Source: Aureobasidium sp. EXF-3400 (Eukaryota; Ascomycota; Dothideomycetes; Dothideales; Saccotheciaceae). From it: a DNA stretch of 40,344 bases. The stretch lies in the NCBI GenBank assembly GCA_024195585.1, contig SWBL01000406.1, positions 1 to 40,344 of the forward strand, written 5' to 3'. The notes under the pieces are model-generated. The model ran no database searches and had not been told where the DNA came from. It saw nothing but the letters and a program-made list of their open reading frames with translations. The first letter of the stretch is position 1. Each line of letters opens with the position of its first letter. This document shows, piece after piece, positions 18,532-29,600 of this stretch. Both the position numbers and the translations under genes were made by a program.

Positions 18532-20250
18532 TCATTCATACCGAATCTTGCGTCCCTTCGGCTTGGTATCGGCGTTTTGCGAGTACTGAACCCGTATACC
18601 TTGCTCTCTCGCCCATTCCGGTGCATCTGGACTGCAATGCCAGACGTTGACGAATTTGAGTGTCCTCAGAGATGACTTGAGGCCATCCACAAGTACGCGA
18701 ACGCCCGCACCCGTGATCATCGTTGAGGAAAGGTCAATGTCTTGCAACTGCTTCATGTTGGTAGCGATATGCTGCGCCACGTCATCGCTGACGTTGGAAT
18801 TGTGTGTCAGTCGCAGACTACGTAGACGTTCCAGACGAGGAAGAGCAAGAAGCGAGGTCACCGATTGTGCTGCGCCTGTACATTGCACATGCAGTGTGTG
18901 GAGCTTGGATAGATTGGACTGTTTGAGGAACCTGTTATCCGCAGGATCTGGGTATTTCGAGATGAGTTCAGGGTCCGACAGAAAGAGACTGGCCGTGTCT
19001 GCACCACAACAGACAAGTTCCTCGAGATTGGGCAAGAAGAAGTCTTTGGGGCTGAGCAGAACAACACTACTGAGTTGTCTGTCGAGGTCAAGGCGCAGTA
19101 CGCGAAGAGATTGTGGAACATCGTGGAATGGGAAAGGGACTGGACCGGAAGACACGTCGGATGTCATGTCCAACTCGATCAGATTCTTGGCTACTTCCTT
19201 GAGTGATAGGATGTCGTAAGGTGTCGCCCAGTCGTTCAAAGAGAGATATTGCAGGTTTGGCATCAGCGTTAGGAGGGTGGCAGTTCGAAGAATATGCATC
19301 GATCGATTGGGTGACTGGAAGTTTCTCATCAACTTCAGACGACGAAGCTTGGGGAACTCGCCTTTCCAATGTAGATTCAGACTGCCGGGTATGATTGCTC
19401 GGCACTCGAACTCTTCTAGATCCTCGCAACCCAGGAGAAGGCTGGGAAGGGTCATAGACGAGATACTAGCAGAAGGGCCAAGCGTAAGTTTTTTCAGCTT
19501 GGTTGCCGACTTGAGGTTGTGGACAAGACTATCTCCTTGCAACCCGCCATCAACGAGACGGAGTGAGTCAAACTCCGGACAACTTCGGGCTAGAGCTTTG
19601 ATGACCTTCTCAATGTCCTTGACATGTCTCAAAGTGGCAGAGATGACCTTACGTTTGGACGTGTTGATGCAACGACTTAAGAAAGCAGACCTGACAGGCT
19701 TTTTGGCTTCCGAGAAGTCCAAGTTCATCCAAAGGCCAGGCAAGCTATTGATGAAAACATTCCACTGCTTCGACACACGAGTGCAGTATACAATCTGGCG
19801 GAAGTTGAGGTACGACAAAATCATCTCGACGATTTCGATGGGGAGTTGAGCAAATGGGTCTGCGGCTTTGTCGGGAGCAAGAGACAGCAGCAGCTTGTCA
19901 TGCATTTTTTGAAGCAGTTCGACGTTCTTAACCCTTTTGCTGATTCCATGTTTGTAAATGCTCAGAGCGACGTCAGTCTTTTGCATAATCTGAAGCACTT
20001 TGCCAGCTCTCAGATAACCAGTTGGGTCCTTTTCGAAGACACGAATACAAGTTCGGGCATCTTTAAGAGCGAGCTTGTGATCGCCGAGTTTTTCATAGAC
20101 TGCTGCGCGTGTGTCGAGCAATTTCACTGTTGGTGATGGTTCATGCTTGATGGCCAGATCGAGGAGGTCTATGGCTTTGACATACTCCTTTCTTCTATAT
20201 TGGAGTTGTGCATGCTCGAGAAGCTCAATGGTCGGCGGTATGTGAGGCAT
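18532..20250 (-). CDS. pof3: TPR / F-box / leucine-rich-repeat protein, Pof3/Dia2 type (572 aa)
   Basis: Substrate-receptor subunit of an SCF ubiquitin ligase. The order is TPR repeats at ~1-120 (LLEHAQLQYRRKEYVKAIDLL..., LLDTRAAVYEKLGDHKLALKDA), an F-box at ~130-185 (PFAQLPIEIVEMILSYLNFRQI...VSKQWNVFINSLPGLW), then LRRs to ~560 (LKSATKLKKLTL, LPRLERLRSLRLTHN, MKQLQDIDLSSTMITGAGVRVL). This order and the length match S. pombe Pof3 and S. cerevisiae Dia2, which act at replication forks and in genome stability, including CMG helicase unloading for Dia2. That role is family knowledge, not shown here. It is a single exon; ATG at 20250 opens the first TPR helix directly. The C-terminus is basic (KPKGRKIRYE). 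Confidence 0.88.
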   Translation of the reverse strand: MPHIPPTIELLEHAQLQYRRKEYVKAIDLLDLAIKHEPSPTVKLLDTRAAVYEKLGDHKLALKDARTCIRVFEKDPTGYLRAGKVLQIMQKTDVALSIYKHGISKRVKNVELLQKMHDKLLLSLAPDKAADPFAQLPIEIVEMILSYLNFRQIVYCTRVSKQWNVFINSLPGLWMNLDFSEAKKPVRSAFLSRCINTSKRKVISATLRHVKDIEKVIKALARSCPEFDSLRLVDGGLQGDSLVHNLKSATKLKKLTLGPSASISSMTLPSLLLGCEDLEEFECRAIIPGSLNLHWKGEFPKLRRLKLMRNFQSPNRSMHILRTATLLTLMPNLQYLSLNDWATPYDILSLKEVAKNLIELDMTSDVSSGPVPFPFHDVPQSLRVLRLDLDRQLSSVVLLSPKDFFLPNLEELVCCGADTASLFLSDPELISKYPDPADNRFLKQSNLSKLHTLHVQCTGAAQSVTSLLALPRLERLRSLRLTHNSNVSDDVAQHIATNMKQLQDIDLSSTMITGAGVRVLVDGLKSSLRTLKFVNVWHCSPDAPEWAREQGIRVQYSQNADTKPKGRKIRYE

Positions 20251-20542
20251 TCAGTCGGCGATGGACATTGGATGTAATGATGAAAAAGATCAAGAATGTT
20301 GTCGATAATTTGACGCGTATGATCGCGCTGGTGAACGGAAGGCGCGTTGATTGAGGGCTTGGCATCTTCTACTCAAACTGCGACCCTGTCCCTCCATTAA
20401 TCACATGGCAAGTCGAGTCATCCATCTTATGCTTCACAAACGATTTATTGACATGCTCACATTTCTCTATGCTATGGGATATATACAGAACAAAAATCTC
20501 CAGCTTCATAATACATTTCCCGTTCCTCGGGCCACTCGTTGC

Positions 20543-21328
20543 TCAGGCCACCCTCGGTATGCCGACATCACCTTCATAGAACAATTCTCGTGGCTCAGGC
20601 CACCCTCCATTGCTAGATCGAGCCTCCATCTCTTGTATAACGTCTCCCATATCTTCAATCGTATCTCCATACTCGTATAATGCGACAGCAATCTCGCCGA
20701 CTTGTCTTGCAGTTCTCCTGGTCTGAAGACGACTGACAGCGTCAATAATGGCAAGTACATCAGTCCTTCGACGAACCCAAAGAATGCGTTTGCCTAGAGT
20801 GACGTTGCAGGAGACATCGCCATGAATTCTCGGATCGACTTCATCGTCGAGTTCCCTGTCCCATTCTAATTCTTGGCTGCGAAGACCTTTCTCGGAGTCC
20901 CATGAATCGCCCGGGAGAGGTGAGAAGGTTTTGCGGTATCTGCGGTGACCAGAGGTAGAATGTTGATCAAGGAAAGGACGTTCGAGTGCTTTGAATTTCC
21001 GGGTCAGATGGTGAAGAGTGTCCTGCATAGACCTGATGGCCAAGTCATCGAGACGAGGGAGGGGAAGACCTCTGGAACGGCCTCGCTTGCGCCATTCTTT
21101 GTTGTGGCGTCGTATATTCCGTAAAGATTCTCGCTCTTCGTACAGCTGGACTCGGAGGCTGCTTAGGAGGTCGTGTATCTCATCATGGGCGTTGAAGACA
21201 GTTGTGATATTGCCCCAAAAGACGCGTAGTAAGGTAGCCAGAGTTAAGGAAAATGAGACAAAGCCAATGATAGTGCTTGTAAGTGCGAGTGGGGAGACTG
21301 TTGTGTGGGTAGACAATGTAACGCCCAT
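20543..21328 (-). CDS. Unknown fungal protein with N-terminal signal anchor (261 aa)
   Basis: No domain recognised. Residues ~13-38 (LALTSTIIGFVSFSLTLATLLRVFW) form one strong hydrophobic helix, and no cleavage site is obvious. Then comes a basic helical region (ERESLRNIRRHNKEWRKRGRSRG), a pair of helices (SMQDTLHHLTRKFKALERPFL), a polar linker, and a C-terminal helical part (DVLAIIDAVSRLQTRRTARQVGEIAVAL). Length and layout look like a complete, intronless gene. It is divergent from HIS4 across 648 bp and likely membrane-anchored with the bulk in the cytosol. Confidence 0.7.
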   Translation of the reverse strand: MGVTLSTHTTVSPLALTSTIIGFVSFSLTLATLLRVFWGNITTVFNAHDEIHDLLSSLRVQLYEERESLRNIRRHNKEWRKRGRSRGLPLPRLDDLAIRSMQDTLHHLTRKFKALERPFLDQHSTSGHRRYRKTFSPLPGDSWDSEKGLRSQELEWDRELDDEVDPRIHGDVSCNVTLGKRILWVRRRTDVLAIIDAVSRLQTRRTARQVGEIAVALYEYGDTIEDMGDVIQEMEARSSNGGWPEPRELFYEGDVGIPRVA

Positions 21329-21976
21329 GTTCGATTGAAAAGGGACTGAAGTGAGGTGATATCAAGACGATAGTGGGAGTAGACATGGAATATGTAGAGG
21401 AACATGGGTACATGGTCGCGATTGGGTCATAATGGCGATCAGGAACAGAGCGCTATGTTTCTCTGGTATGAGCGACCTACATGGGTGAATGACCTCGTGG
21501 TCACCGGGGTGCTTGACAGGCGGTAAGTTTGGAGCTTTGTTTGTGAGAGAAATGGCACGACAACGGGCAAGACCAAGGGTCAGAAGCCGATGATCATTGA
21601 TCGCCTACATCGGAGCTTGGTCACAAGCCAACTCCGAGCGCGATTGAGAAGATGCAAGTTAGTTGGGAAGGCATGCACATGGAAGAAGATAGAGCTCTGC
21701 AAAGTATGAATAATCGAAGAGAAGATGGTAGAGCAAACATCAGGTGTTGTCAGTCGATTGCGACAAAGAATCAAGCGGCGCTTGGACGAGGTGAATTGTC
21801 AGCCAATGACGAATGGTCCAACTTTTTCTCAAATCTCGCCCCGCCGTCGAGTCATCGCGAAGCACCAAGATCAGGGCCATCCATATTCACCTTCTCGTCC
21901 GTTTCTATAGAAATCACGCTTCTAGCTCCGAAACATTTGCATAGCAACTCATATCCATACAACAGTGGTCCGCACC
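21329..21976. other. Divergent promoter region (261-aa gene / HIS4)
   Basis: Contains a CCAAT box at 21803-21807 and CGAGTCA at 21848-21854, one base off the TGASTCA site bound by Gcn4/CpcA. Both are within 180 bp of the HIS4 start. Short ORFs here have no recognisable product. Confidence 0.45.
21848..21854 (+). promoter_or_regulatory. Candidate Gcn4/CpcA site (6 of 7)
   Basis: CGAGTCA, 122 bp before the HIS4 ATG. HIS4 is a classic target of general amino-acid control, but the match is imperfect and may be chance. Confidence 0.25.
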
Positions 21977-24638
21977 ATGTCGGTACCATTCCTGCCCGCC
22001 ATTGACCTGGCACACGGTCTCAATGCCTCTACTGGACTTAGCGCCGCCAGCCTTGGTCACGTCGGCGCTGTCTACGCTGTAGCAACCCAACAGACCATCG
22101 ATGCCGCCTTCGACCACCTCAAACACACTGCCACCCGTTTCGGCACCTACTTTGACGTGACAAAGCTAGACTCAACCGACGACATCCTATCCCTACTTGA
22201 CGCTGGTGCCGTCAAGGTCTTTGTTTCCAGCGAGCAATTGCAAAACATCCAGAACAAGAACGTCGATGCTTCACGGCTAGTCTTGTCGCTCGCTGGTGCT
22301 GGCAACTCAGCGCTAGACGTGCTGCAGGGCAACGAGGTTGGTATCTACCTTACCGCCATTGCTGACGTTACTGCTGTTGAGAGCCTGCTTGAGGCCTACG
22401 GTTCCAACAGACCACCCGTCTACGTCTCGCTCGCCCAGCCCACTCTCGAGAAGGCCCTTCAGATCGCCCACATCAACGCGACTCCTGTCATTGCCGCCCA
22501 GCACTTGACCGTTGACCCTAAGAGCCAATCGAACCTCATCCCCACTGCTCCTCTTCTCCTCGCAAACGCCACTACCGACAGACCCGATGGCCTTTTCACC
22601 ACTCTTGTCACAGATGAGCGCGGCGTTGCTCTTGGTCTTGTCTACAGCAGTGAGGAGAGCATCTCGGAGAGTTTGCGCACCGGCCGTGGTGTCTTCTTCA
22701 GCAGAAAGCGTGGTCTGTGGTACAAGGGTGAGACCAGCGGAGACATCCAAGAGTTGATCCGCATCGACAAGGACTGCGATGGTGATGCTCTCCGTTTCAT
22801 CGTTCACCAGAAGGGCAGAGGCTTCTGTCACTTGGCAACTCCCACATGTTTCGGTGACTACGCTGGCTTGTCGCGTCTCGAGAAGACCCTTTCGAGCCGC
22901 AAGCGTTCTGCCCCCGAAGGCTCTTACACCGCCCGCCTGTTCAACGACCCCAAGATGCTGTCAGCAAAGATCCTTGAAGAGGCACAAGAGTTGGTCGATG
23001 CTACGGACAAGGACAACATTGCTGCTGAAGCTGCAGACGTCATCTACTTTGCTCTGACCAAGTGCATTGCCAATGACGTCTCTCTTGAGGATATCGAGCG
23101 CAACCTGGATGCTAAGAACTTGAAGGTCAAGAGAAGAAGGGGTGACGCCAAGCCTCAATTTGCTGAGAAGGTTGGCATGCAAGTCAATGGTGACAAGGAG
23201 ATGGTTAAGGAGGCTGCTTCGGTGCCAAAGGCCAAGGAGGACCCGGCAGGCACTGTCGACGGCAGAATCAGCATGCGTCGCTACTACACAACCAAGGAGA
23301 CCAGGGAGACCGTGGAGCAGGCTCTGCAGCGTCCCTCGCAAAAGTCGACCGACCGCATCATGGGCATCGTCAACCCTATCATCGAGGGTGTCCGCAAGGG
23401 TGGTGACAAGGCTCTGCTCGAGTACACTCACAAGTTCGAGAAGGCTACTTCTCTTACCAGCACCGTTCTCAAGGCTCCCTTCCCGGAAAACCTGATGCAG
23501 ATCGCTCCCGAGACCAAGGAGGCTATCGACATCTCATACGAAAACATTCGCAAGTTCCACGCTGCACAGGAAACTGAGGATCTTCGTGTCGAAACCATGC
23601 CTGGCGTTGTCTGCTCTCGCTTCGTTCGTCCTATTGAGCGTGTCGGTTTGTACGTTCCTGGTGGTACTGCTGTTCTCCCCTCGACAACCCTCATGCTGGG
23701 TGTTCCCGCCAAGGTCGCAGGCTGCAAGAAGATCGTTATTGCATCTCCTCCTCGCTCCGATGGCTCAATCACCCCCGAAATTGTCTACGTCGCCCACAAG
23801 GTCGGTGCCGAAAGCATTGTTCTGGCTGGTGGTGCTCAGGCTGTTGCTGCCATGGCTTACGGTACTGAGTCGGTCACCAAGGTCGACAAGATTCTTGGCC
23901 CTGGTAACCAGTTCGTCACTGCTGCTAAGATGATCGTGTCCAACGACACCTCTGCTGGTGTCAGTATTGACATGCCCGCTGGTCCTTCAGAGGTCATGGT
24001 TATTGCTGACAAGAGCTCCAACCCTGCCTTCGTTGCCTCCGACTTGCTATCACAAGCCGAGCACGGTGTTGACTCGCAGGTTGTACTCATCGCTATTGAT
24101 ATGAGCGAGGAGGAGTTGCAAGCTGTTGAGGATGAGCTACACAACCAGGCTATGGCCCTGCCCCGTGTTGACATCGTTCGTGGCGCCATCGCTCACAGTC
24201 TGACGCTGGTCGTCAAGACCCGTGAAGAGGCTATGGAGCTGAGCAACTACTACGCCCCCGAGCACTTGATCCTCCAGGTCGAGGATGCCGAGGCCTACAC
24301 TGAGACCGTTGAGAATGCCGGTTCGGTCTTCATTGGCCCCTGGACTCCCGAGTCAGTTGGTGACTACTCTGCTGGTGTCAACCACTCTCTGCGTAAGTTT
24401 GATCCGTTTCCCCTTCCTCTGAACACCAAGCTAACACTTCACAGCCACATACGGCTACGCCAAGCAATACTCAGGTGTCAACCTCAGCTCCTACGTCAAG
24501 CACATCACCAGCTCCAACCTCACAGCCCAAGGTCTGCGCAACGTCGGCAAGGCAGTCATGCAACTCGCCAAGGTCGAGCAACTCGAGGCCCACAGACGCG
24601 CTGTCGAGATTCGCATGCAGCACATGGACAAGCAGTAG
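21977..24638 (+). CDS. HIS4: Trifunctional histidine biosynthesis enzyme (PRA-CH / PRA-PH / histidinol dehydrogenase)
   Basis: Carries steps 2, 3, 9 and 10 of histidine synthesis. Exons 21977-24392 and 24445-24638 are joined over a 52-nt intron (GTAAGT...CAG), giving 869 residues. Residues ~1-190 are the usual N-terminal region of fungal HIS4. The cyclohydrolase shows RIDKDCDGDALRF and GFCHLATPTCFG at ~260-295. The pyrophosphohydrolase shows LFNDPKMLSAKILEEAQELVDA and IAAEAADVIYFAL at ~320-370. The dehydrogenase runs from ~434 (RRYYTTKETRE) with VGLYVPGGTAVLPSTTLML, the signature KILGPGNQFVTAAK (~639) and YYAPEHL (~758, the Glu-His pair that activates water). The splice restores NHSLPTYGYAKQYSGVN; unspliced reading runs into an unrelated tail. 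The start is the ATG at 21977, since the open frame from 21965 begins with GTG. Cytosolic. Confidence 0.97.
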
Positions 24639-25292
24639 ACTTGCCCGCTTCATCCCGGCCAGTTCTGTCCTTTTGCGAAAAACCTTGTTGGGTATCCTCT
24701 TTTGGTGCATGCATTATGAGAAAAGTGATGTTTTCTTTGGCTAGACTATTGTTTATTTGTTTCTGTATAACAACGTTACATTGTTCTTCATCTTCAAGTG
24801 TTCATAACCGTCTCACTCACTGATGTTCTTGTGATTCTGATTTGCCAATCGTCTAACCGGTAGGTGTTTCGATCTCACAGCAATATGACACTTGCTCTTT
24901 CTGATCAATGAACAACGAACCTGCCGAGACTTACTAAAGATGTGCGAGTCACCCATTGGTATCGCACAACATCTTTGTCCTCTAGACCACGTACGAGAAA
25001 CAGCAATATACATTTTGTACCTGATCTATATAGTAAACACCAACGTGAAATGCTTGTATAATAAGAGAATGTGTACACCAAATGGAACCTTGAGTCATGT
25101 GGAAACAAGTGGCCATCAACTGGATCCGGACAAAATGTAAAAAGAAGGAATTGTGTTAATAACATGGAGGAAGCAATCAAATTGGGGTATAGGCAGGTCA
25201 GGCAATGCGGACAAAGAAAAAGAGACGATGAACATGGAAAAGAAATTTGAGAAACCTCCAGAGACAAGAAAGGGCTGCAAAGATGTGAGTGC
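24639..25292. other. Intergenic, convergent 3' regions
   Basis: Space between HIS4 (+) and the patatin-like gene (-). No gene, repeat or structured RNA was seen. Confidence 0.6.
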
Positions 25293-27148
25293 TCAGCTTG
25301 GAGTATCCGGTGTGGATGGTGGAGGAGAGCTACTTTCTTGGTCTGATCTTGTAGCAAAGTCTTGTATACCAAGGCCTTTTCTGTCCCCCTCAGGATGGTA
25401 GTACTCCCGGATTCGTGAGCTTTGTGTATACCACTCTCCTTGGCGGGGCATGGCTGAGTCGTAGGGCTTAGAAGTAGGACTTGTGGGAAGGCTGCGAGTC
25501 GAGTCTTGTATCGGAGTTCTAGGCAATAGCTCAGGTATCATCAGTCCTGTCGGCATTTCTGGCACCTGTGCAGGCATTTCGACAGCCCGGAATAATGGTT
25601 CAGGCAGCGAGCCTCTTCGATCTACGTTGATGGTACCGTTGGTCGTTTCGTCGTTCCTGTACCTGTCATCCACGGGAGTCTGTGGTGGGCCAGGTGTCGT
25701 AAGATTGCGGTACCACTCGTGTCCGGGATTGCGTCTCTCTCGGCGATGCTTAACAAGCTGTTTAGCAAGAAGCTGTGCGCGGTTCCAGACCTCTCCATCT
25801 TTAAAGTAGTTCCTGACTGCTCTCTCTATTCTGCTGAAGGTAATGTTGTCTTCACCTTTAACGTCGCATTCGTCAAGCTTCATTTTCTCTAGGCCCTCTT
25901 TGACGTTGAAGCGGTAATATACATTTGGATCCAAGGCATCTTGTAGGTCGTGATGTACCGGCTCCGGGTCGGTCATCTTCTTTAGAGCGCGTCTAACAAT
26001 GCTCAGAAGCTTTGGTATGGGACCTGCGCCTCTGGTGATCAGTTGATCAGCTTGTTTGCCGGTGCCGAGAGAAACCAGGAAACGTATACCGCCTTTCGGT
26101 GTTCCTCCTTCAGATGGTTTGCAGCTTCCAGATGGATGATATCGATGCATAGAAATCACTTCGGCTCTGGCAAATTTGCTCGGATTGTTGGCTATCAGAC
26201 CACCATCCAGAAGTTTGAGGCCGTCCACTTCGACAGATTTGAAGTAAGTAGGAGCGGCAGACGTAGCGCGCGCTATCTCGCATATGGGGATCTGGAGGTT
26301 TCGTCTGTGGAGGCTAATTGTGGGGTCATTCAGCTCTTGGGGACTTGCTGGTGTGTCATTGATATAAGTGCGGAAAAGGTGTAATTTCTCATCCATGCCA
26401 CTGGAGATGTCACTTTGTACTGCAAAAACGCCCCTGTATAGTCGTCAGTAGCCACTTGCAGGATCTTATACTGAAAACATACACGCGACATGGTATGCAT
26501 CGATTTTGGGCTCGATCCTGTTTGTTAGGATGCGCTTTGTTCAACACGCTGGGGTCTGCAATCATGGCATCTGTGCTTCCCCTATGCTTTTGAACAACAT
26601 CGTTGATGATCCGCTCAAGTTTCGTGCAATCATACTTGTCCTGACCCAAGAAATGGAACGGCTGTCTCTTTTCGAAAATCTCGCGGCCCAGGTTGCAGTA
26701 AGTGTCGATGCAGTCTTTGATGCCCATGCGAAGTCGGCCGAGCATGATGGCGATGATCCTGTTGACGTCAACGCCTTCCTTCTCTCTGAAGTCTCGCAGG
26801 CCTCCATCCTGCATCGCACTTACCCTCCGGTGCTCGTGCCAAACATGAAGCTGAAGTAGTGACAAGCAAGCGGTAACTCGGTTTTGTCCCGTCCGTCGGT
26901 GCGTGGTGCTCGATGGCCTGCTTCAACCATTCTTCTGTCACACCCCCACTCCTCATCTCGTATGAATTCTAGGATCCGTTCGAGAATAAGAAGAGACACG
27001 AGACCCCGTATGCCGCCGCCATCTATCGAGTCATAGTTAGCCGTAAGAGCTATCAGCTGTGCGACCCAGGCGTATACTTACCGAGTGTTAAGACGGACTC
27101 TTTCTTGTAGGCCGGACAATTACAACTCATAAGATTTGCGTGGCTCAT
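25293..27148 (-). CDS. Patatin-like phospholipase, four exons (560 aa)
   Basis: Lipid acyl hydrolase with a Ser-Asp dyad. Exons on the minus strand are 27148-27082, 27022-26824, 26758-26483 and 26433-25293; introns are 59, 65, 49 nt. The start of the fold is LTLDGGGIRGLVSLLILERIL (residues ~20-40), the oxyanion loop. The nucleophile is Ser86 in GTSTGGIIAIMLGRLRM, assembled across intron 2. Asp257 is in DGGLIANNP. Intron 3 uses the donor GTATGT at 26482; the nearer GTGTAT two bases upstream would put a stop soon after. Residues ~400-560 are a Pro/Ser/Thr-rich tail without a domain. No signal peptide. Such proteins in fungi are often lipid-remodelling or heterokaryon-incompatibility related enzymes; the role here is open. 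A second possible start is the Met at codon 7. Confidence 0.9.
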
Positions 27149-28910
27149 TCTGAAGTGACTCAAAGGGCTATACGCATGGTGAGACAGCGAAAGGCTGTTT
27201 TAAAAGAGCAGGTCTATTGCGTAACGAATTGAAAAGACGTCTGCGCATGGTCTGAACAAGGCAACCAAGGTGGTCACCAAATTCATGCCAATGGGTTTTC
27301 CTCTGCTTCTGCTGCGGTCCATATCAATAACTCAGCCTCAGGGAATTGATTATGGCTGAGGCTTTGGGGGCCATATGCGTGTTATGTTATGGCTGTTAAT
27401 GAGGCTGCAGGAAGGTGCGTCAATATTATGCACGGTCAGTCACACGCCTCTCCCTTTCGATTCTCTTTCTCGGACGAGCCATCAATCTCGTCGGATTTCC
27501 TTCAGCATAAACATGGAGAGCACAACAAAACTTACCATGTAACAACAGCTTAACCTACGAAGAATATGCTCTGAAAATGTGGCCATATCGTGTCGACTAC
27601 AAATGAAAGGTGCTCTTTCGATGGAGGCGCGACGGCACTCGAGAACGCCCTCGCTAATGCTGGATGATGAGACCCTAGCAGATTCGATATCGTATCTGGG
27701 GGCCATCTTCTTCAAGTACACCTGTATGTATACTCGAAGCCTCCGCACAGCCTGGATGAGAACAACATTCTCATACCGCCCCCTGCTTGTTATGAATGCC
27801 TACAGTACAGCCTGGGTACCGACCAGAACTAGTCATGGCTGAGTGCATGCATCGAAGGCTCCCTCTGATGGGCATGATGCCTCCTTTCTCAGCCTGAGGA
27901 CTGAGCACTTGTACGTACCCTTCTCAACTTTAAGTCTTGCGCTAAAGTACGACACAATCTATCAGATGCGCGCGAAGGATGCCTATGCACAATCCTGTAA
28001 CCCTCATCGGACCACTAAGCCTCATAACGACATTCTGTGTTGGAGTTTGCTCTCGTCTAGCCTAGTGAATTCTTCCTGACACCGCCTGAGGGCTACGCCT
28101 GACGTTCAGACAAACGCACGATTTATGCAGACGACAGCCACACGACGTCTTCCCGAAACAATAAAGCCACAAGACGTACGTACCTGATGATGTGTCAAAT
28201 AGGATTTCAGGTGCGCTAGAGTCATCACTTCCACATTCCTCGGTGGGCCAACTTATGCACCATTCACGCACACAGTGGTTAGTCACGATACTGATTATCT
28301 CGGATCTCCGTGGTGATATTGACTGCCTGCTCCCTCGACGCGCGCGTGTCGCCGGCATCATTTACGTGCCCTGTGATACGCTAACATGTAATATACTGGC
28401 AGTTCCCGTTCACTACTCCGGAACGTCACCTGCATTATGCAGTATTCATTGGTAAGGCTGAGCGGCAATTGTAATGAAGTTGTTACCTTTGCCTTCATTG
28501 GTACTAGTCAGTGGCGGAGGCAGACAACTTGCTGTCTGTCTTGCTTCTGATGCTGGCGGTCATCGGCTATGTTGCCACGAAGCCTAGTCATTTTCATATC
28601 GTGTCTGAGAGGACGATATCAGCCTTCGCAATGAGTGGAGCTGCATGCAAGTCAAAATTCTCCCACACCAGTATGTCTAGCTTTTCTTCATCCAGAAATA
28701 GATCTTCAGCCATCATGTTAGAGTCATACACGGCTATGGTCAGATCGGGCTGTCTGTTGTGATCAAAGGGAAGCCGAGTGCGGCTGGGAGTGCATACACA
28801 TCCCAGCCTCTCAACTATTATATAGAACATATGGCATCGCATCACAACTCGCAGCTCTCTATCAACTCAGACCAATTGCACGAAACACTCTACAATATAC
28901 ATACTCAGAA
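27149..28910. other. Gene-poor region with coding-like fragments
   Basis: No intact gene. Minus-strand fragments that read as protein: 27482-27748 (MAPRYDIESARVSSSSISEGVLECRR...), about 28190-28361 (SPRRSEIISIVTNHCVREWC...), and 28594-28845 (NRQPDLTIAVYDSNMMAEDLFLDEEKLDILVWENFDLHAA). The last is followed in another frame by MKMTRLRGNIADDRQHQKQ. Frames change without good splice sites. I cannot name a family. Confidence 0.4.
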
Positions 28911-29600
28911 ATGGGAGATTCAAAGCTCATACACGATTCAGAAGATGATTTTCCTGAACAAGAAAAAGATATTTTTCTTGTAAAGAAGAGTTCCAGCTTT
29001 GACCGAAATAAATTAATGCGAACCCCCGAAGCTGAGCCTCGAGAGTTTGTTTACGTCTACGAATATAGAGAGAACCGAACACGACGGATGAAGAAGCGTG
29101 AACTCTTGGAAAAACTCGGTACGTTCCCCGGTTCCTCGATGTCACATCTTCGGATTCACAGAGCAGAAACACATATCTTCAGTCTGTTACGGGATATATT
29201 GCGAACTTTGCTGATGGCTCAACAGGAGATCAAGACTATGATCAGGCAAAGATTCCATATTCGATAGGCAGCATACCCATATGTGCAGGCAATGACGGCT
29301 TGGGCGGAGGAGAAACCGTCGTTGCCAGAGTACACGTCAATGCAGCATTACGATTACAGCGCTGGCTTGGAATGCAGAAGCGATTATACATCGTAGACGC
29401 AATCAAGCTGTGAGCGTCGAAAGTTCGTCTACAAACACGATCGATCGTTTCCAGATGCCAGATACTTGAAGGGATTGGCAGTCACATCATTCTTAGTCTG
29501 TCATGCAGCGTTCTGCGATTGCAGATCTGATTGTTCCTTTTTCGAATGCTTTGTTCGCGCGGGATTTGCTTCTTGGAAGGATCAGCCTTGGTGGGAATGA
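28911..29600 (+). pseudogene. Frameshifted coding stretch of unknown family
   Basis: Three open segments follow one another on the plus strand in different frames. Segment 1 (from ATG 28911): MGDSKLIHDSEDDFPEQEKD, then FVYVYEYRENRTRRMKKREL. Segment 2 (about 29105-29413): TRYVPRFLDVTSSDSQSRNTYL, YDQAKIPYSIGSIPICAG, and NAALRLQRWLGMQKRLYIVD, then a stop. Segment 3 (about 29411-29600): ERRKFVYKHDRSFPDARYLKG...FASWKDQPWWE, then a stop. Segments 1 and 2 meet at an A5 run at 29111-29115; one added A would join them. A GT donor exists near the break, but no acceptor restores the frame. I recognise no domain. Either a decayed gene or a gene hit by indel errors. Confidence 0.4.

Noticed and set aside
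21965..24823. One continuous 952-codon HIS4 reading
   Set aside because: It starts at GTG and, after 24392, leaves the histidinol dehydrogenase sequence. A 52-nt intron at 24393-24444 restores the family C-terminus and the ATG at 21977 is in frame.
26434..26530. A frameshift in the patatin gene before VFAVQSDISSG
   Set aside because: It appeared when the donor GTGTAT was used. The consensus donor GTATGT two bases further gives an intact frame, and all exons then sum to a multiple of three.
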